A stretch of DNA of 21,708 bases, taken from NCBI GenBank assembly GCA_943349675.1, contig CALQZN010000006.1, positions 1 through 21,708 of the forward strand, read 5' to 3'. The notes beneath the pieces are model-generated. The model was not told the origin of the DNA and ran no database searches. It worked only from the letters and a program-made list of their open reading frames with translations. The translations under genes were made by a program, and so were the position numbers. Position 1 is the stretch's first letter, and the number at the start of each line of letters is the position of its first letter. This DNA comes from Candidatus Nomurabacteria bacterium (GTDB lineage Bacteria > Patescibacteriota > Minisyncoccia > Phycocordibacterales > SBAW01). Below, piece after piece: positions 14,599-21,708 of this stretch.

Positions 14599-15685
14599 TC
14601 TTCTCTATGGGGAGCGTTTGGAGGATATTGCTTGGCACAGGAGAAGGCTCGACCACAATGGTGTGCCCCGGGGCCATATGCAACTCCTCAAACGAAAGCT
14701 TGATAGTAAGTTCTGGTTTATTAAACATTCGCAAAATTATATTTGCGATATCAATTTTGGTTGGGTAGTAAAACTCACTAAGTGCAGGCGACGTTGGACA
14801 TGGCACGTCAGGGCATGCCAAGGACATTGGGCGATTTTTCAGTTGTAGGTTTGGGTTTTGTGCCACTTTTGCGATAATTTCTGACCCAACGCTAAATGCC
14901 GAGTGGGTGGTGTCAATACAGATAAGCCGACCGGTCTTTGCAACTGATGCAAAAATAGTTTCGTAGTCTATAGGGTTTAGGCTCACCAGGTCAATAAGCT
15001 CAATGCCTGCCTCCACCCCCACCAACTCTCTCGCCGCTATAGCGTCCACGAGCCCATCACCATATGCCACAACAGTCACAGTGTCACCCATGGCCACCAC
15101 ACGCGCTTTATCTAAAGGCAGGGTGTAGTGCTCTGCGGGCACCTCTTGTTTTGTGCCATACAACCAACGAGGCTCGAGTATGACGGTTGGATTATTGTCT
15201 TCCACCGCCGCAGCGAGCAGCCCTTTTGCCATGTACGGAGTAGACGGGATAACCACCTTGAGCCCCAAAACATTGCCAAAGGTCGAGTAAAACGCCTGCG
15301 AGTGTTGTGGCCCGTTACCCCACTGCCGCCCCACCACAATACGCAAGGTCAGAGGCACAGGGTTGCCACCGCCAAACATATAGTTCCACTTTGCAGCTTG
15401 GGTAAACATTTGGTCTGCTGCCAAGAGGCTAAACTCTACGCGGTCGTGGTGCACAATTGGCCTGAGGCCATTTATCGCCGCTCCAACTGCCATGCCAGTA
15501 AGCGCAGCTTCCGATGTGGGGCTATCAAACACGCGGTCAGGAAACGCCTCCTTAAGCCCCGCCGTCGTGCCCCCCATACCACTTGGGACACCAAGGCCCA
15601 TGATAAAAACCGAGCTGTCTTTCTCCATAGACTGCCGTGTCCCCTCTGCTAGGGCTTCGCTATATTTTATGATTCTCTCAGGCAT
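14591..15685 (-). CDS. Thiamine-diphosphate dehydrogenase E1 component, beta subunit
   Basis: A 364-residue transketolase-like protein related to E1-beta of pyruvate, acetoin or branched-chain 2-oxoacid dehydrogenases. It carries the pyrimidine-domain segment TSEAALTGMAVGAAINGLRP, whose Glu activates thiamine diphosphate in the family, and the following QAAKW and VIPSTPYMAKGLL blocks. A C-terminal transketolase domain follows. The frame is open up to 15736, but ATG at 15685 gives an eight-base overlap with the upstream fusion gene and an N-terminus (MPERIIKYSEALAEG) like other E1-beta proteins. The alpha part is fused to a dehydrogenase in the gene just upstream. No lipoyl E2 or E3 gene is near, so a normal acyl-CoA-forming complex is unlikely from this locus alone. 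Confidence 0.9.
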   Translation of the reverse strand: MPERIIKYSEALAEGTRQSMEKDSSVFIMGLGVPSGMGGTTAGLKEAFPDRVFDSPTSEAALTGMAVGAAINGLRPIVHHDRVEFSLLAADQMFTQAAKWNYMFGGGNPVPLTLRIVVGRQWGNGPQHSQAFYSTFGNVLGLKVVIPSTPYMAKGLLAAAVEDNNPTVILEPRWLYGTKQEVPAEHYTLPLDKARVVAMGDTVTVVAYGDGLVDAIAARELVGVEAGIELIDLVSLNPIDYETIFASVAKTGRLICIDTTHSAFSVGSEIIAKVAQNPNLQLKNRPMSLACPDVPCPTSPALSEFYYPTKIDIANIILRMFNKPELTIKLSFEELHMAPGHTIVVEPSPVPSNILQTLPIEKNE

Positions 15686-17669
15686 ATACGTCGGTGTATA
15701 ACTTATCTTTTGTAGGGTATGGAGCTTGGAGAGCAAATTGGATACTTTCTTGCACGCGTGTTTGGTTTGCCTGCTCTATAGCCGCGATTTCTTCCTCTGT
15801 GGCAATGTGTTGGTCAAGCAGCTCTGTACGTAGGCGCCTTACCGAGTCTTCTTGCAACCGTCGCTCAAGCGTATCTTCCTCGCGGTACTTCTCGTCCATA
15901 AGCGGAGTCGAGTGTGCCATGTGCCTGTACACCATACACTCCAGCACCGCCGGCCCTATGTGTTTGCGCAACCCACCCTCAAGCAAGTGTTCGGCTTTTT
16001 TGTACACATCTGTGTAGTCATTGCCGTTTGCACGCACATATTTGCCACCGAGGCCCTGTACTATTTTCTCAAGGTCATAGCGTGGCGAGCGTCGATCTTT
16101 CAGTTTTGAGGTAATAGAAAGCGAGTTGTTCTCGAGCACAATAAGGAGCGGGAGTTTGTGTAGCGCTGCCAAGTTAAGCGTCTCGTACACAACACCCTCC
16201 TCCGAAGCACCGTCACCCAAAAACACCACTGCCACCCCTTTTTTTCGATTATACTTTTTTTCAAAGGCCGCGCCGCACGCAATAGGCACTGCACTCGCCA
16301 ACAAAGGAGTGGAGCCTATAAAGTTAACCGACTTGTCTATCATATGCATCGAGCCTCCTTTGCCTTTTGCAGCACCTGCCGCCTTGCCAAGCAGCTCGCA
16401 CACCAGGGCCGTTAAGTCGCCTCCTTTGGCCAAGTAGTGACCATGCGAGCGATGGTTGCCAACTACTTTGTCGTCATGCCGGAGCGCAGCCGAGACACCA
16501 ACTGCCACAGCTTCTTGCCCCACATAAAAGTGGACCATGCTAAAAATTTTATTGTTGAGGTAGAGGTTTACCAACTCCTGCTGCGCCATGCGGACAAAAG
16601 ACATTTTTTGGTACGCAACCAACAAGGGCGAGGGGCGCATGTCTACCACAATGCGGCTTGCCTCCCCTTTTCGCACCATCTCAATAGCCTCGTTTATTTT
16701 CTGCAGCGGCATCCGATGCGTAATAATGTTGTCGATGTTAAGCAAACCACTTTCATAAAGTTTTATATATCGTGGAATCTCTATACTTGGCGAAAACTGC
16801 CCACCTTGCGTGGCTTTTATCATCTTGCCGCTGCCACCAAAAAAATGGTTGGCGTTTTTAAGCTCCACTGTTTCGCCCGGCTTTGGCTGCCCCACCATAA
16901 TGTAGCGACCGGTGCCCGACAAAAGTTGTATTGTATCTTCAATACTTTTTGCATTACCTGAAGTGTCGATAATAACGTCGAATTCTTTAGTACCGTAGGC
17001 TTTAAACAACGCGTCTTTTATAGACTCGCGTTTGCAATTTATATACAAATCAGCGCCAAGTTGCTCGGCAACCGCTTTTTTCCCGTCGTGGATATCAGCA
17101 CTGACAATAGGATACGCACTTACCATTTTTGCAGCCTTAATAAGGTTCACCCCAAGCCCTCCTGCACCCACAATCAAAATACTTTCCCCCATTTTAAGGT
17201 TTGCCTCCAGACTAATTGTCCCAAGCGCAGTAGAGAGGCTGCACCCAAGCAGTGCACACAACTCGTCGGGAGTGTCGATGGGCACGGGCGTTACCCGATT
17301 TTCTGACACAATAGAATATTCGCTAAATGTCGTAACTTTGCCGCTTTTAATTATCTTGCCGTTAAAGAGGTACGACGGAAAGTCCGACTCAATACCGTCC
17401 CCTTTGCGCCAATGCATAATAACCTTGTCACCTTTTTTTACTTTTGTGACACCAGCACCCACGTCCTCGACAATGCCGCACCCTTCGTGGCCCATTAAGT
17501 GTGGCACATATGCAGCATTGCCTTTGTTGCCTGCGATTTCTTGGAGTTGCGACCCACAGATACCACTTACAAGGATTTTGACCAACACTTGGCCAAAAGA
17601 CAGGTCGGTCAGCCCCACTTCTGCAACCGTGAGGGGGGCGTTAATTTCTTCCAAGACAGCGGCTTTCAT
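15678..17669 (-). CDS. Fusion: zinc alcohol dehydrogenase + TPP-dependent E1-alpha
   Basis: One uninterrupted 663-residue frame joins two enzymes. Residues 1-343 are a medium-chain dehydrogenase with probable catalytic zinc ligands Cys38, His61 and Cys142, and a cofactor motif VGAGGLGVN (167-175). The four-cysteine structural zinc loop is missing. Residues 345-663 are an E1-alpha subunit: GQEAVAVGVSAAL (384-396), HRSHGH (406-411) and the thiamine-diphosphate motif from GDG (485-487) to NN (514-515). There is almost no linker. The beta subunit follows with an eight-base overlap. A plausible role is 2-oxoacid decarboxylation with carbon-carbon bond formation on a sugar, then ketone/alcohol redox in the fused domain; this is inference. 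Both halves look intact, so an assembly error is less likely but possible. An internal Met344 lies at the junction. Confidence 0.88.
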   Translation of the reverse strand: MKAAVLEEINAPLTVAEVGLTDLSFGQVLVKILVSGICGSQLQEIAGNKGNAAYVPHLMGHEGCGIVEDVGAGVTKVKKGDKVIMHWRKGDGIESDFPSYLFNGKIIKSGKVTTFSEYSIVSENRVTPVPIDTPDELCALLGCSLSTALGTISLEANLKMGESILIVGAGGLGVNLIKAAKMVSAYPIVSADIHDGKKAVAEQLGADLYINCKRESIKDALFKAYGTKEFDVIIDTSGNAKSIEDTIQLLSGTGRYIMVGQPKPGETVELKNANHFFGGSGKMIKATQGGQFSPSIEIPRYIKLYESGLLNIDNIITHRMPLQKINEAIEMVRKGEASRIVVDMRPSPLLVAYQKMSFVRMAQQELVNLYLNNKIFSMVHFYVGQEAVAVGVSAALRHDDKVVGNHRSHGHYLAKGGDLTALVCELLGKAAGAAKGKGGSMHMIDKSVNFIGSTPLLASAVPIACGAAFEKKYNRKKGVAVVFLGDGASEEGVVYETLNLAALHKLPLLIVLENNSLSITSKLKDRRSPRYDLEKIVQGLGGKYVRANGNDYTDVYKKAEHLLEGGLRKHIGPAVLECMVYRHMAHSTPLMDEKYREEDTLERRLQEDSVRRLRTELLDQHIATEEEIAAIEQANQTRVQESIQFALQAPYPTKDKLYTDVYA

Positions 17670-17677
17670 TGAGCCCC

Positions 17678-17705
17678 AGTATAATGTAAAACTACCCCAT
17701 GTCTA
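17678..17705 (-). promoter_or_regulatory. Putative promoter of the ADH-E1 operon
   Basis: On the minus strand TAGACA (17700-17705) and TATACT (17678-17683) lie 16 bases apart. Each hexamer matches the sigma-70 consensus in five of six positions. Initiation would fall near 17671, within about two bases of the ATG at 17669, so the RNA would be essentially leaderless. The -35 lies inside the start of the divergent plus-strand gene, and the -10 overlaps the plus-strand TATAAT. Confidence 0.42.
17680..17685 (+). promoter_or_regulatory. Putative -10 element for the plus-strand pair at 17699
   Basis: A perfect TATAAT lies 13 bases before the ATG at 17699, inside the 29-base divergent gap. Transcription would start near 17692, giving a leader of about seven bases. 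No good -35 is present 16-18 bases upstream, which is coding sequence of the divergent gene. It shares four bases with the minus-strand -10, so the two promoters are probably mutually exclusive at any moment. Confidence 0.4.
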
Positions 17706-18400
17706 GCGTACTTATATATCACCCCTTGGGGCTTGGCGACCACATTGCCTGCAGCGCAATAGTCCGCGAATACAGCAAAAAACATTCGCGTGTAGGGCTC
17801 TTTTGTTCTCCTCAAAACGAGCCGTCGGTCGCCTTTTTGTACCGAGACTTGCCTAATGTTTACATCCACCTCTTGCGGTCACACAAAGAGATAAAGTGGC
17901 TTCGTATCCGAAACTTTTTTAATCGGGGGAAGGGGCACTGGGACCGCATACAACACATAGGATCTTTTGACCCAGAGTCGGGCGTTAAATACGAACGGCA
18001 ATTTTATCAGTCGGCTGGAATAGCATTGGACAAAATGTGGGACAGTTTTTACGTCGCACGCGACAGTGCGCAAGAACAAGCTCTTGCACAAAAACTAGCC
18101 CCGGCAGGGTCTTATATTTTTATACACGAAGACGCTCGCTTCCCTCTTGACACTCTTAAAATAAATTCTTCCTTGCCTGCTGTGCGCCCCGACTTGGCGC
18201 TTACTCGAAATATTTTCGATTACTGCCTTCTACTCCAAAACGCCGCGGAAATTCATGTTATGGACTCATCGTTTATGTTTTTAGTTGATTGCCTGGCGTA
18301 CACCAACCCCACCCAAAAATTGTTTGTACATCGCTACGCCCGCGAAAACCTTGCGTGGAATTTGCCTATATTAAAAAAAGACTGGCAAATTATTTTGTAA
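17699..18400 (+). CDS. Small GT-B/GT9-like protein of unknown function
   Basis: A 233-residue protein I do not recognise as a named family. Its start, LIYHPLGLGDHIACSAIVRE (5-24), resembles the first Rossmann strand and loop of GT9 heptosyltransferases, where a GD pair follows the first strand. Near the end, AEIHVMDSSFMFLVDCLA resembles the donor-site loop of GT-B enzymes, where a serine/aspartate patch precedes a helix. At 233 residues it is about 100 shorter than GT9, so the middle is reduced. It may be a compact glycosyltransferase or a non-catalytic relative. No signal peptide or membrane segment is evident. Two bases separate its TAA from the next gene, a fucosyltransferase-like protein. 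It is divergent from the ADH-E1 operon. Confidence 0.6.
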   Translation: MSSVLIYHPLGLGDHIACSAIVREYSKKHSRVGLFCSPQNEPSVAFLYRDLPNVYIHLLRSHKEIKWLRIRNFFNRGKGHWDRIQHIGSFDPESGVKYERQFYQSAGIALDKMWDSFYVARDSAQEQALAQKLAPAGSYIFIHEDARFPLDTLKINSSLPAVRPDLALTRNIFDYCLLLQNAAEIHVMDSSFMFLVDCLAYTNPTQKLFVHRYARENLAWNLPILKKDWQIIL

Positions 18401-18402
18401 GT

Positions 18403-19209
18403 ATGAAAAAACTCGTCATTGTAAAATCAGGATGTAGAGAGTTTGGCAACGAGCTTTTAAACCACATGAGCGTGTATGCGTGCGGTTTGGAACTTGGTGC
18501 ACGAGTTATTAATCACTCAGGGTTTGGCTACACTGGGCTGTGGCGCTTAGCACACACACTATACGCACGGATGGTGAGTGTGTTGTATAGCTCTTCTGTT
18601 TTGTTGGCGTGGCGCGCACCTATATACTTGCCACCTACAAAAAATCTTGCAGAAAAACTTTCGTCACAAAAAATCCTGCATTTATACGGCTGGCTGTTTA
18701 GAAACCCCGCCGGGCTCGAGAAATACCGTAAAGAACTTCTGCTTGCTTTTACACCCGCATTTATACAACAAGAACTTGCTGATAGTATCCATCCCCAAAA
18801 AGGCAAGACCCTCATCGGTGTACACATACGACAAAAAAACTTTACAGGGTTTGAGAGTGGCGAATTTTTGGTATCCCCCATTCGCACTCTGCGTATTGTT
18901 GAGGAGCATATACAACACAACTCCATTGACCCAAAAAACGTGGCGATGCTTATCGTGTCCGACCTGCCTATCGCCCCAGATATATTTGCCCGCTACCCTG
19001 TATATGTAGTACAAGGAAATACTGAGAAAAATTTATTCTTACTTTCCAGAGCAAGCGTTATAGTTGGCACCAACACAACCTTTAGCAATATGGCTGCATG
19101 GTTTGGAAACGTCCCTCATGTGGTCGTGGATAACGAGCCACTAGACTGGGAGTATTACAAAAATAAGGTTGGGTATTTTGAAAACAAGTACGCTACGTTT
19201 GCCTACTAG
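18403..19209 (+). CDS. GT11/fucosyltransferase-like glycosyltransferase
   Basis: A 268-residue protein resembling alpha-1,2-fucosyltransferases (GT11). FGNELLNHMSVYACGLELGA (14-33) fits the N-terminal G-N-x-L block. GVHIRQKNF (139-147) fits the GDP-fucose-binding HxRRxD region, and EKNLFLLSRASVIVGTNTTFSNMAAW fits the C-terminal block where a Ser/Thr-Phe-Ser follows an Asn. In the key motif the second Arg is Gln and the Asp is Asn, so either the donor differs or activity is altered. The frame is open back to 18289, but ATG at 18403 avoids overlap with the upstream gene and begins a typical strand. No GDP-fucose biosynthesis gene lies in the window. Its TAG stop shares a CTAG with the converging gene. 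Confidence 0.66.
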   Translation: MKKLVIVKSGCREFGNELLNHMSVYACGLELGARVINHSGFGYTGLWRLAHTLYARMVSVLYSSSVLLAWRAPIYLPPTKNLAEKLSSQKILHLYGWLFRNPAGLEKYRKELLLAFTPAFIQQELADSIHPQKGKTLIGVHIRQKNFTGFESGEFLVSPIRTLRIVEEHIQHNSIDPKNVAMLIVSDLPIAPDIFARYPVYVVQGNTEKNLFLLSRASVIVGTNTTFSNMAAWFGNVPHVVVDNEPLDWEYYKNKVGYFENKYATFAY

Positions 19210-20213
19210 AGTTGCAGCACTCTTTTAGCTGTCTCCACAACCTCTTGTGTAGGTATTTCGTTTATACAACTAGGATACTCTTCGAATACATGTCCCTGTG
19301 GGTGTGCAGCGCGGTTTGAGATAACTTCTATTGCGCTAAAGCTGTATTGCTGTGACTTCCACCAATGGAGGCCCAGACACGTCCCCAACACTATAGTGGG
19401 CCGGCCCAACTGCGCCGACATGTGCGCCATCCCCGTATCTACACTCAGGGTGCCCACGCTCCCTGCCATAAGCCCGAGCATGTGTTGCAAACTAGCCTGG
19501 CCAGCCACAACCTTAACTGGCAAACCTTGAGCCACCTCCTCTGCCTCTGTCTTGTCATCCATTCCTCCACTCACCACCAACATCACTCCAGGAAAAGCTT
19601 GTACAAGCGCCTGTAGTAATTCTCGTTTTTTTGTTGGATGTATACCGCGCCCTTTATTGCCTGCAAACAAATGCACCACAATATACGGCGCACCCGTAAG
19701 TCCAAATTGATTAAGATCTTCTTTATTAAATAAAAGTGTCGGAGACTCAACCGGCACACTCAAACCCGCCGCTTTGAGCGCTTTTCGTTCAAGCTCAGCA
19801 GGCGCCTCTCCAATAACTCCCCCCACACAGTGGTCAAAAACATACCTGTTTATTTTTGAAGCGTCCTCAAAACCCATGAGGACACCGCGCCGCGCAAGCA
19901 ACCGTGCAAAAAGTTTACTCCACAACGAAAAATGGCCTCCAGGCTTTCCTGCGTACTGCGTCACCACAAAGTCAGCACCATGAAAGTTTTTCCATAAAAA
20001 CCACAGCGACGCTACGCTGTGACGATTGGCCTCCACCACTTCAAGCCAAGGGTACGCGGCAAATAAATCACGAATCATGGAGGCTTTGCTCGACACCACA
20101 ATAGCCACCCTCGCCTCTGGAAACTGGGCGTGCACATTTTCGAGCAAATACTTCGCCATCAAACAGTCTCCTATGGACGACGCGCGGAATGTCAGAGCTT
20201 TTTTTACTTCCAT
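19206..20213 (-). CDS. GT9 heptosyltransferase-like glycosyltransferase
   Basis: A 335-residue GT-B protein of the ADP-heptose:LPS heptosyltransferase family. The N-terminus LTFRASSIGDCLMAK (about 7-21) has the strand-loop with conserved GD, and the C-terminal SVDTGMAHMSAQLGRPTIVLG (about 260-280) is the strongest family signature, with the D-T-G-M-x-H donor site. VVHLFAGNKGRG marks the start of the second domain. Length is standard. It may add heptose or another sugar to the glycan; an RfaE2-like activating enzyme lies about 5 kb away. One base separates its start from the methyltransferase stop upstream. Its stop overlaps the plus-strand gene by four bases in a palindromic CTAG. Confidence 0.86.
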   Translation of the reverse strand: MEVKKALTFRASSIGDCLMAKYLLENVHAQFPEARVAIVVSSKASMIRDLFAAYPWLEVVEANRHSVASLWFLWKNFHGADFVVTQYAGKPGGHFSLWSKLFARLLARRGVLMGFEDASKINRYVFDHCVGGVIGEAPAELERKALKAAGLSVPVESPTLLFNKEDLNQFGLTGAPYIVVHLFAGNKGRGIHPTKKRELLQALVQAFPGVMLVVSGGMDDKTEAEEVAQGLPVKVVAGQASLQHMLGLMAGSVGTLSVDTGMAHMSAQLGRPTIVLGTCLGLHWWKSQQYSFSAIEVISNRAAHPQGHVFEEYPSCINEIPTQEVVETAKRVLQL

Positions 20214-20214
20214 A

Positions 20215-20814
20215 TTACTTCAGTACTTCGAGCTCCCAGGTAAGACACTCCGCAGGCAAAAGTAACGAGAGGTATTGGTCGTAAAACTTCGGATGTGACT
20301 CTATAAACGACTTCAACGCTCGCTTGAGAGGATTTTTTGACGGGTGTGGCCACCCATACCAAAAGCCTAATTTGCGAAACAAAAAAGATGTGTATCGGTA
20401 CTGGCTAAGTTTTGTCCCTTCAATACAATAATCGAGTGTCCCTGTTGCAAAAAAATGTTCGTGCGTTGGGTCATTAAATGCATCTGTACAGCGGAAGTAC
20501 GGCACTTGCACTACCACACGCCCGCCCGGTTTTGTGACGCGGTGTATCTCACCCAGCGTCCCGAGCACATCGCTCACATGTTCGAGCACATGATTACCAA
20601 ACACCAGGTCAAACGAGTTATCTGCAAACGGCCACGGACGACTGTTTACATCATGCACCACGTCCACCGCTGGGAGAGGGAGTATGTCCATCCCGCGGGC
20701 CCCCGGCAACTTACGATCGCCACAACCAAAATCAAGAGCCGCCGCTCCGTCTAAAATATTAGCCGTTGTAAACCCTGCTGTTTTTGTGTAAATACGTGGC
20801 GCCCAAAGATTCAT
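20215..20814 (-). CDS. Class I SAM methyltransferase, third related copy
   Basis: A 199-residue Methyltransf_11 protein. It has motif I LDFGCG (about 28-33), VVHDVNSRPWPFADNSFDLV, NHVLEHV and RVTKPGGRVVVQVPYF. It is a more distant relative of the tandem pair at 12972-14100. It shares the VPHF/VPYF then DPTH-x-x-x-F arrangement and the ending LLPAECL versus LFPAENI, but has longer insertions. It therefore probably belongs to the same small subfamily and may modify a related sugar. Its start overlaps the GT4 stop (ATGA) and its stop is one base before the GT9 start, so three genes form one operon. The substrate is unknown. Confidence 0.82.
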   Translation of the reverse strand: MNLWAPRIYTKTAGFTTANILDGAAALDFGCGDRKLPGARGMDILPLPAVDVVHDVNSRPWPFADNSFDLVFGNHVLEHVSDVLGTLGEIHRVTKPGGRVVVQVPYFRCTDAFNDPTHEHFFATGTLDYCIEGTKLSQYRYTSFLFRKLGFWYGWPHPSKNPLKRALKSFIESHPKFYDQYLSLLLPAECLTWELEVLK

Positions 20815-21708
20815 AATGACTTTAGCCTATCAACGCTGTTTATAAACGCAAGCACGCGCTCTGCGCGAAGGTTCCACGTATGCACTTGCACCCACTGCCT
20901 GGCTTGTAAGGAGCGCTTCGGCGCATCTTCACTTGCGAGCGCCAGCTGCATAGCGTCGCTTAGAGCTCTAACATTGTCTGGCTCACACAAAAAAGCAGAA
21001 GCAGGCGTCAACACGTCTGTAAGCGCCGCTGTTGCACTCGCTACAATAGGCTTGTTTGCTGCCATATATTCAAACAACTTCATCGGTGATGTATAACGAC
21101 TGGAGTCTTCATTTTTTTCCGTACCCAGCACAAGCAATACATCAGCGGCTTGGAGCCATAGAGGAATTTCTTGTGGCGCTTTTTCTCCCACAAAAACCAT
21201 TGTAGGCGGGATACTACTAACGCCTGTTACCTGTTTAAACTCTTCTTCTGAGCCGCCAACCATGTAACACCTCGTGTCTTCAGGCAACCCTCCGCAGGCT
21301 AGCGGCAAAATATCGAGTCCTTTCCACGCATAAAAACGTCCCACATACAAAACTATTTTTTTATCTTGCGGGAGCCCGCATACTTCTCGTGCAGCAGAGG
21401 TAGAGATTTCCACTCCAAACTTCCCCACATCAACCCCGTTTGGCTCTGCGACAACACACGAGGGAGCAAGTTTGTAGTCATCGATTAGTTTTTGTCGTGT
21501 CAGGCCATTGGTTGCAATAACTCCAGCTGCGCGAGAAAAGAAAAAGTTTTGCAGTTGCGAATACACCTTTGGTGTGTGCATCTCCGTAAACACAGGGGCA
21601 AGCAGTACTAGGGGTGTGTAGGAGAAATTATCCATATCGACCGTATATACACGAACACGTTCTCCGCGTATTTTTTTTATAAAAAAATATACACTCACTC
21701 CCACTAAA
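20811..21708 (-). CDS. GT4-family glycosyltransferase, N-terminus cut by window edge
   Basis: The frame is open to the last base of the window, so the true start lies beyond 21708; an internal GTG at 21704 is only the first possible start seen. About 299 residues are visible of a family usually near 370. Recognisable parts are EPNGVDVGKF, VLYVGRFYAWKGLDILP (start of the donor-binding domain) and SPMKLFEYMAANKPIVAS, which holds the E-x7-E-like donor site of retaining GT-B enzymes. The missing part is roughly the first 70-80 residues of the acceptor domain. Its stop overlaps the methyltransferase start as ATGA, making it the first visible gene of that operon. Donor and acceptor sugars cannot be told from sequence. 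Confidence 0.86.
   Translation of the reverse strand, partial: LVGVSVYFFIKKIRGERVRVYTVDMDNFSYTPLVLLAPVFTEMHTPKVYSQLQNFFFSRAAGVIATNGLTRQKLIDDYKLAPSCVVAEPNGVDVGKFGVEISTSAAREVCGLPQDKKIVLYVGRFYAWKGLDILPLACGGLPEDTRCYMVGGSEEEFKQVTGVSSIPPTMVFVGEKAPQEIPLWLQAADVLLVLGTEKNEDSSRYTSPMKLFEYMAANKPIVASATAALTDVLTPASAFLCEPDNVRALSDAMQLALASEDAPKRSLQARQWVQVHTWNLRAERVLAFINSVDRLKSL

Noticed and set aside
16600..16680. Frameshift or assembly join creating an artificial fusion
   Set aside because: The frame is continuous, both domains are complete at the join and codon use looks the same on both sides; only read data could fully exclude it.
17032..17706. A plus-strand open frame of 224 codons opposite the dehydrogenase half of the fusion
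   Set aside because: The composition is that of an antisense shadow and it runs into the divergent start region; the minus-strand motifs are decisive.
1..21708. CRISPR arrays, tRNA genes, insertion sequences or long direct repeats
   Set aside because: None seen on reading; gaps are too short and the only large repeat is the methyltransferase duplication.

Overview
This window is a surface-glycan locus from a bacterium with compact, operon-packed genes. No rRNA, tRNA, mobile element or CRISPR array is visible. TGA is used as an ordinary stop codon, often in ATGA stop/start overlaps, so the genetic code is standard. Tiny intergenic gaps, few Shine-Dalgarno sites and a moderately AT-leaning sequence with many A/T runs fit a Candidate Phyla Radiation (Parcubacteria-like) genome. 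That placement is inference, because no taxonomic marker gene is present. No stretch over 300 bases lacks a gene.

Region 1 (1-12948, all minus strand; transcription runs from 12948 down to 1). In transcription order it encodes an FkbM methyltransferase, a 624-residue GT-B-like protein, HisF-like and HisH-like proteins, an N-acetyl-sugar amidotransferase, a CMP-nonulosonate cytidylyltransferase, a nonulosonate synthase, a hydrolysing 2-epimerase, a hexapeptide acetyltransferase, a DegT aminotransferase, an NDP-sugar 4,6-dehydratase, an ABC exporter and a truncated GT39-like membrane glycosyltransferase. Together these read as a nearly complete legionaminic-acid-type pathway: UDP-GlcNAc, 4-keto sugar, 4-amino sugar, N-acetyl sugar, release and epimerisation at C2, condensation with PEP, and CMP activation. 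A three-protein module (amidotransferase, HisH, HisF) probably turns an acetamido group into an acetamidino group. The ABC and GT39 genes suggest export of a lipid-linked glycan and transfer to an acceptor.

Region 2 (12972-14100, plus strand) holds two tandem, closely related small SAM methyltransferases. They end in a hairpin that overlaps the stop codons of the converging genes.

Region 3 (14101-17669, minus strand) is a three-gene operon: a single-ORF fusion of a zinc alcohol dehydrogenase with a thiamine-diphosphate E1-alpha dehydrogenase, its E1-beta partner, and an RfaE2-like nucleotidyltransferase. No lipoyl E2 or E3 gene is present. This combination is the best candidate in the window for an undescribed sugar-modifying pathway.

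Region 4 (17699-19209, plus strand) has a small GT-B-like protein and a GT11/fucosyltransferase-like protein. Region 5 (19206-21708, minus strand) has a GT9 heptosyltransferase-like protein, a third related methyltransferase and a GT4 glycosyltransferase cut by the window end. Regions 4 and 5 meet at stop codons that share a CTAG.

Both divergent junctions carry overlapping -10-like hexamers a few bases from the start codons, suggesting very short or absent leaders. All functional calls come from reading motifs by eye; no database search was run.
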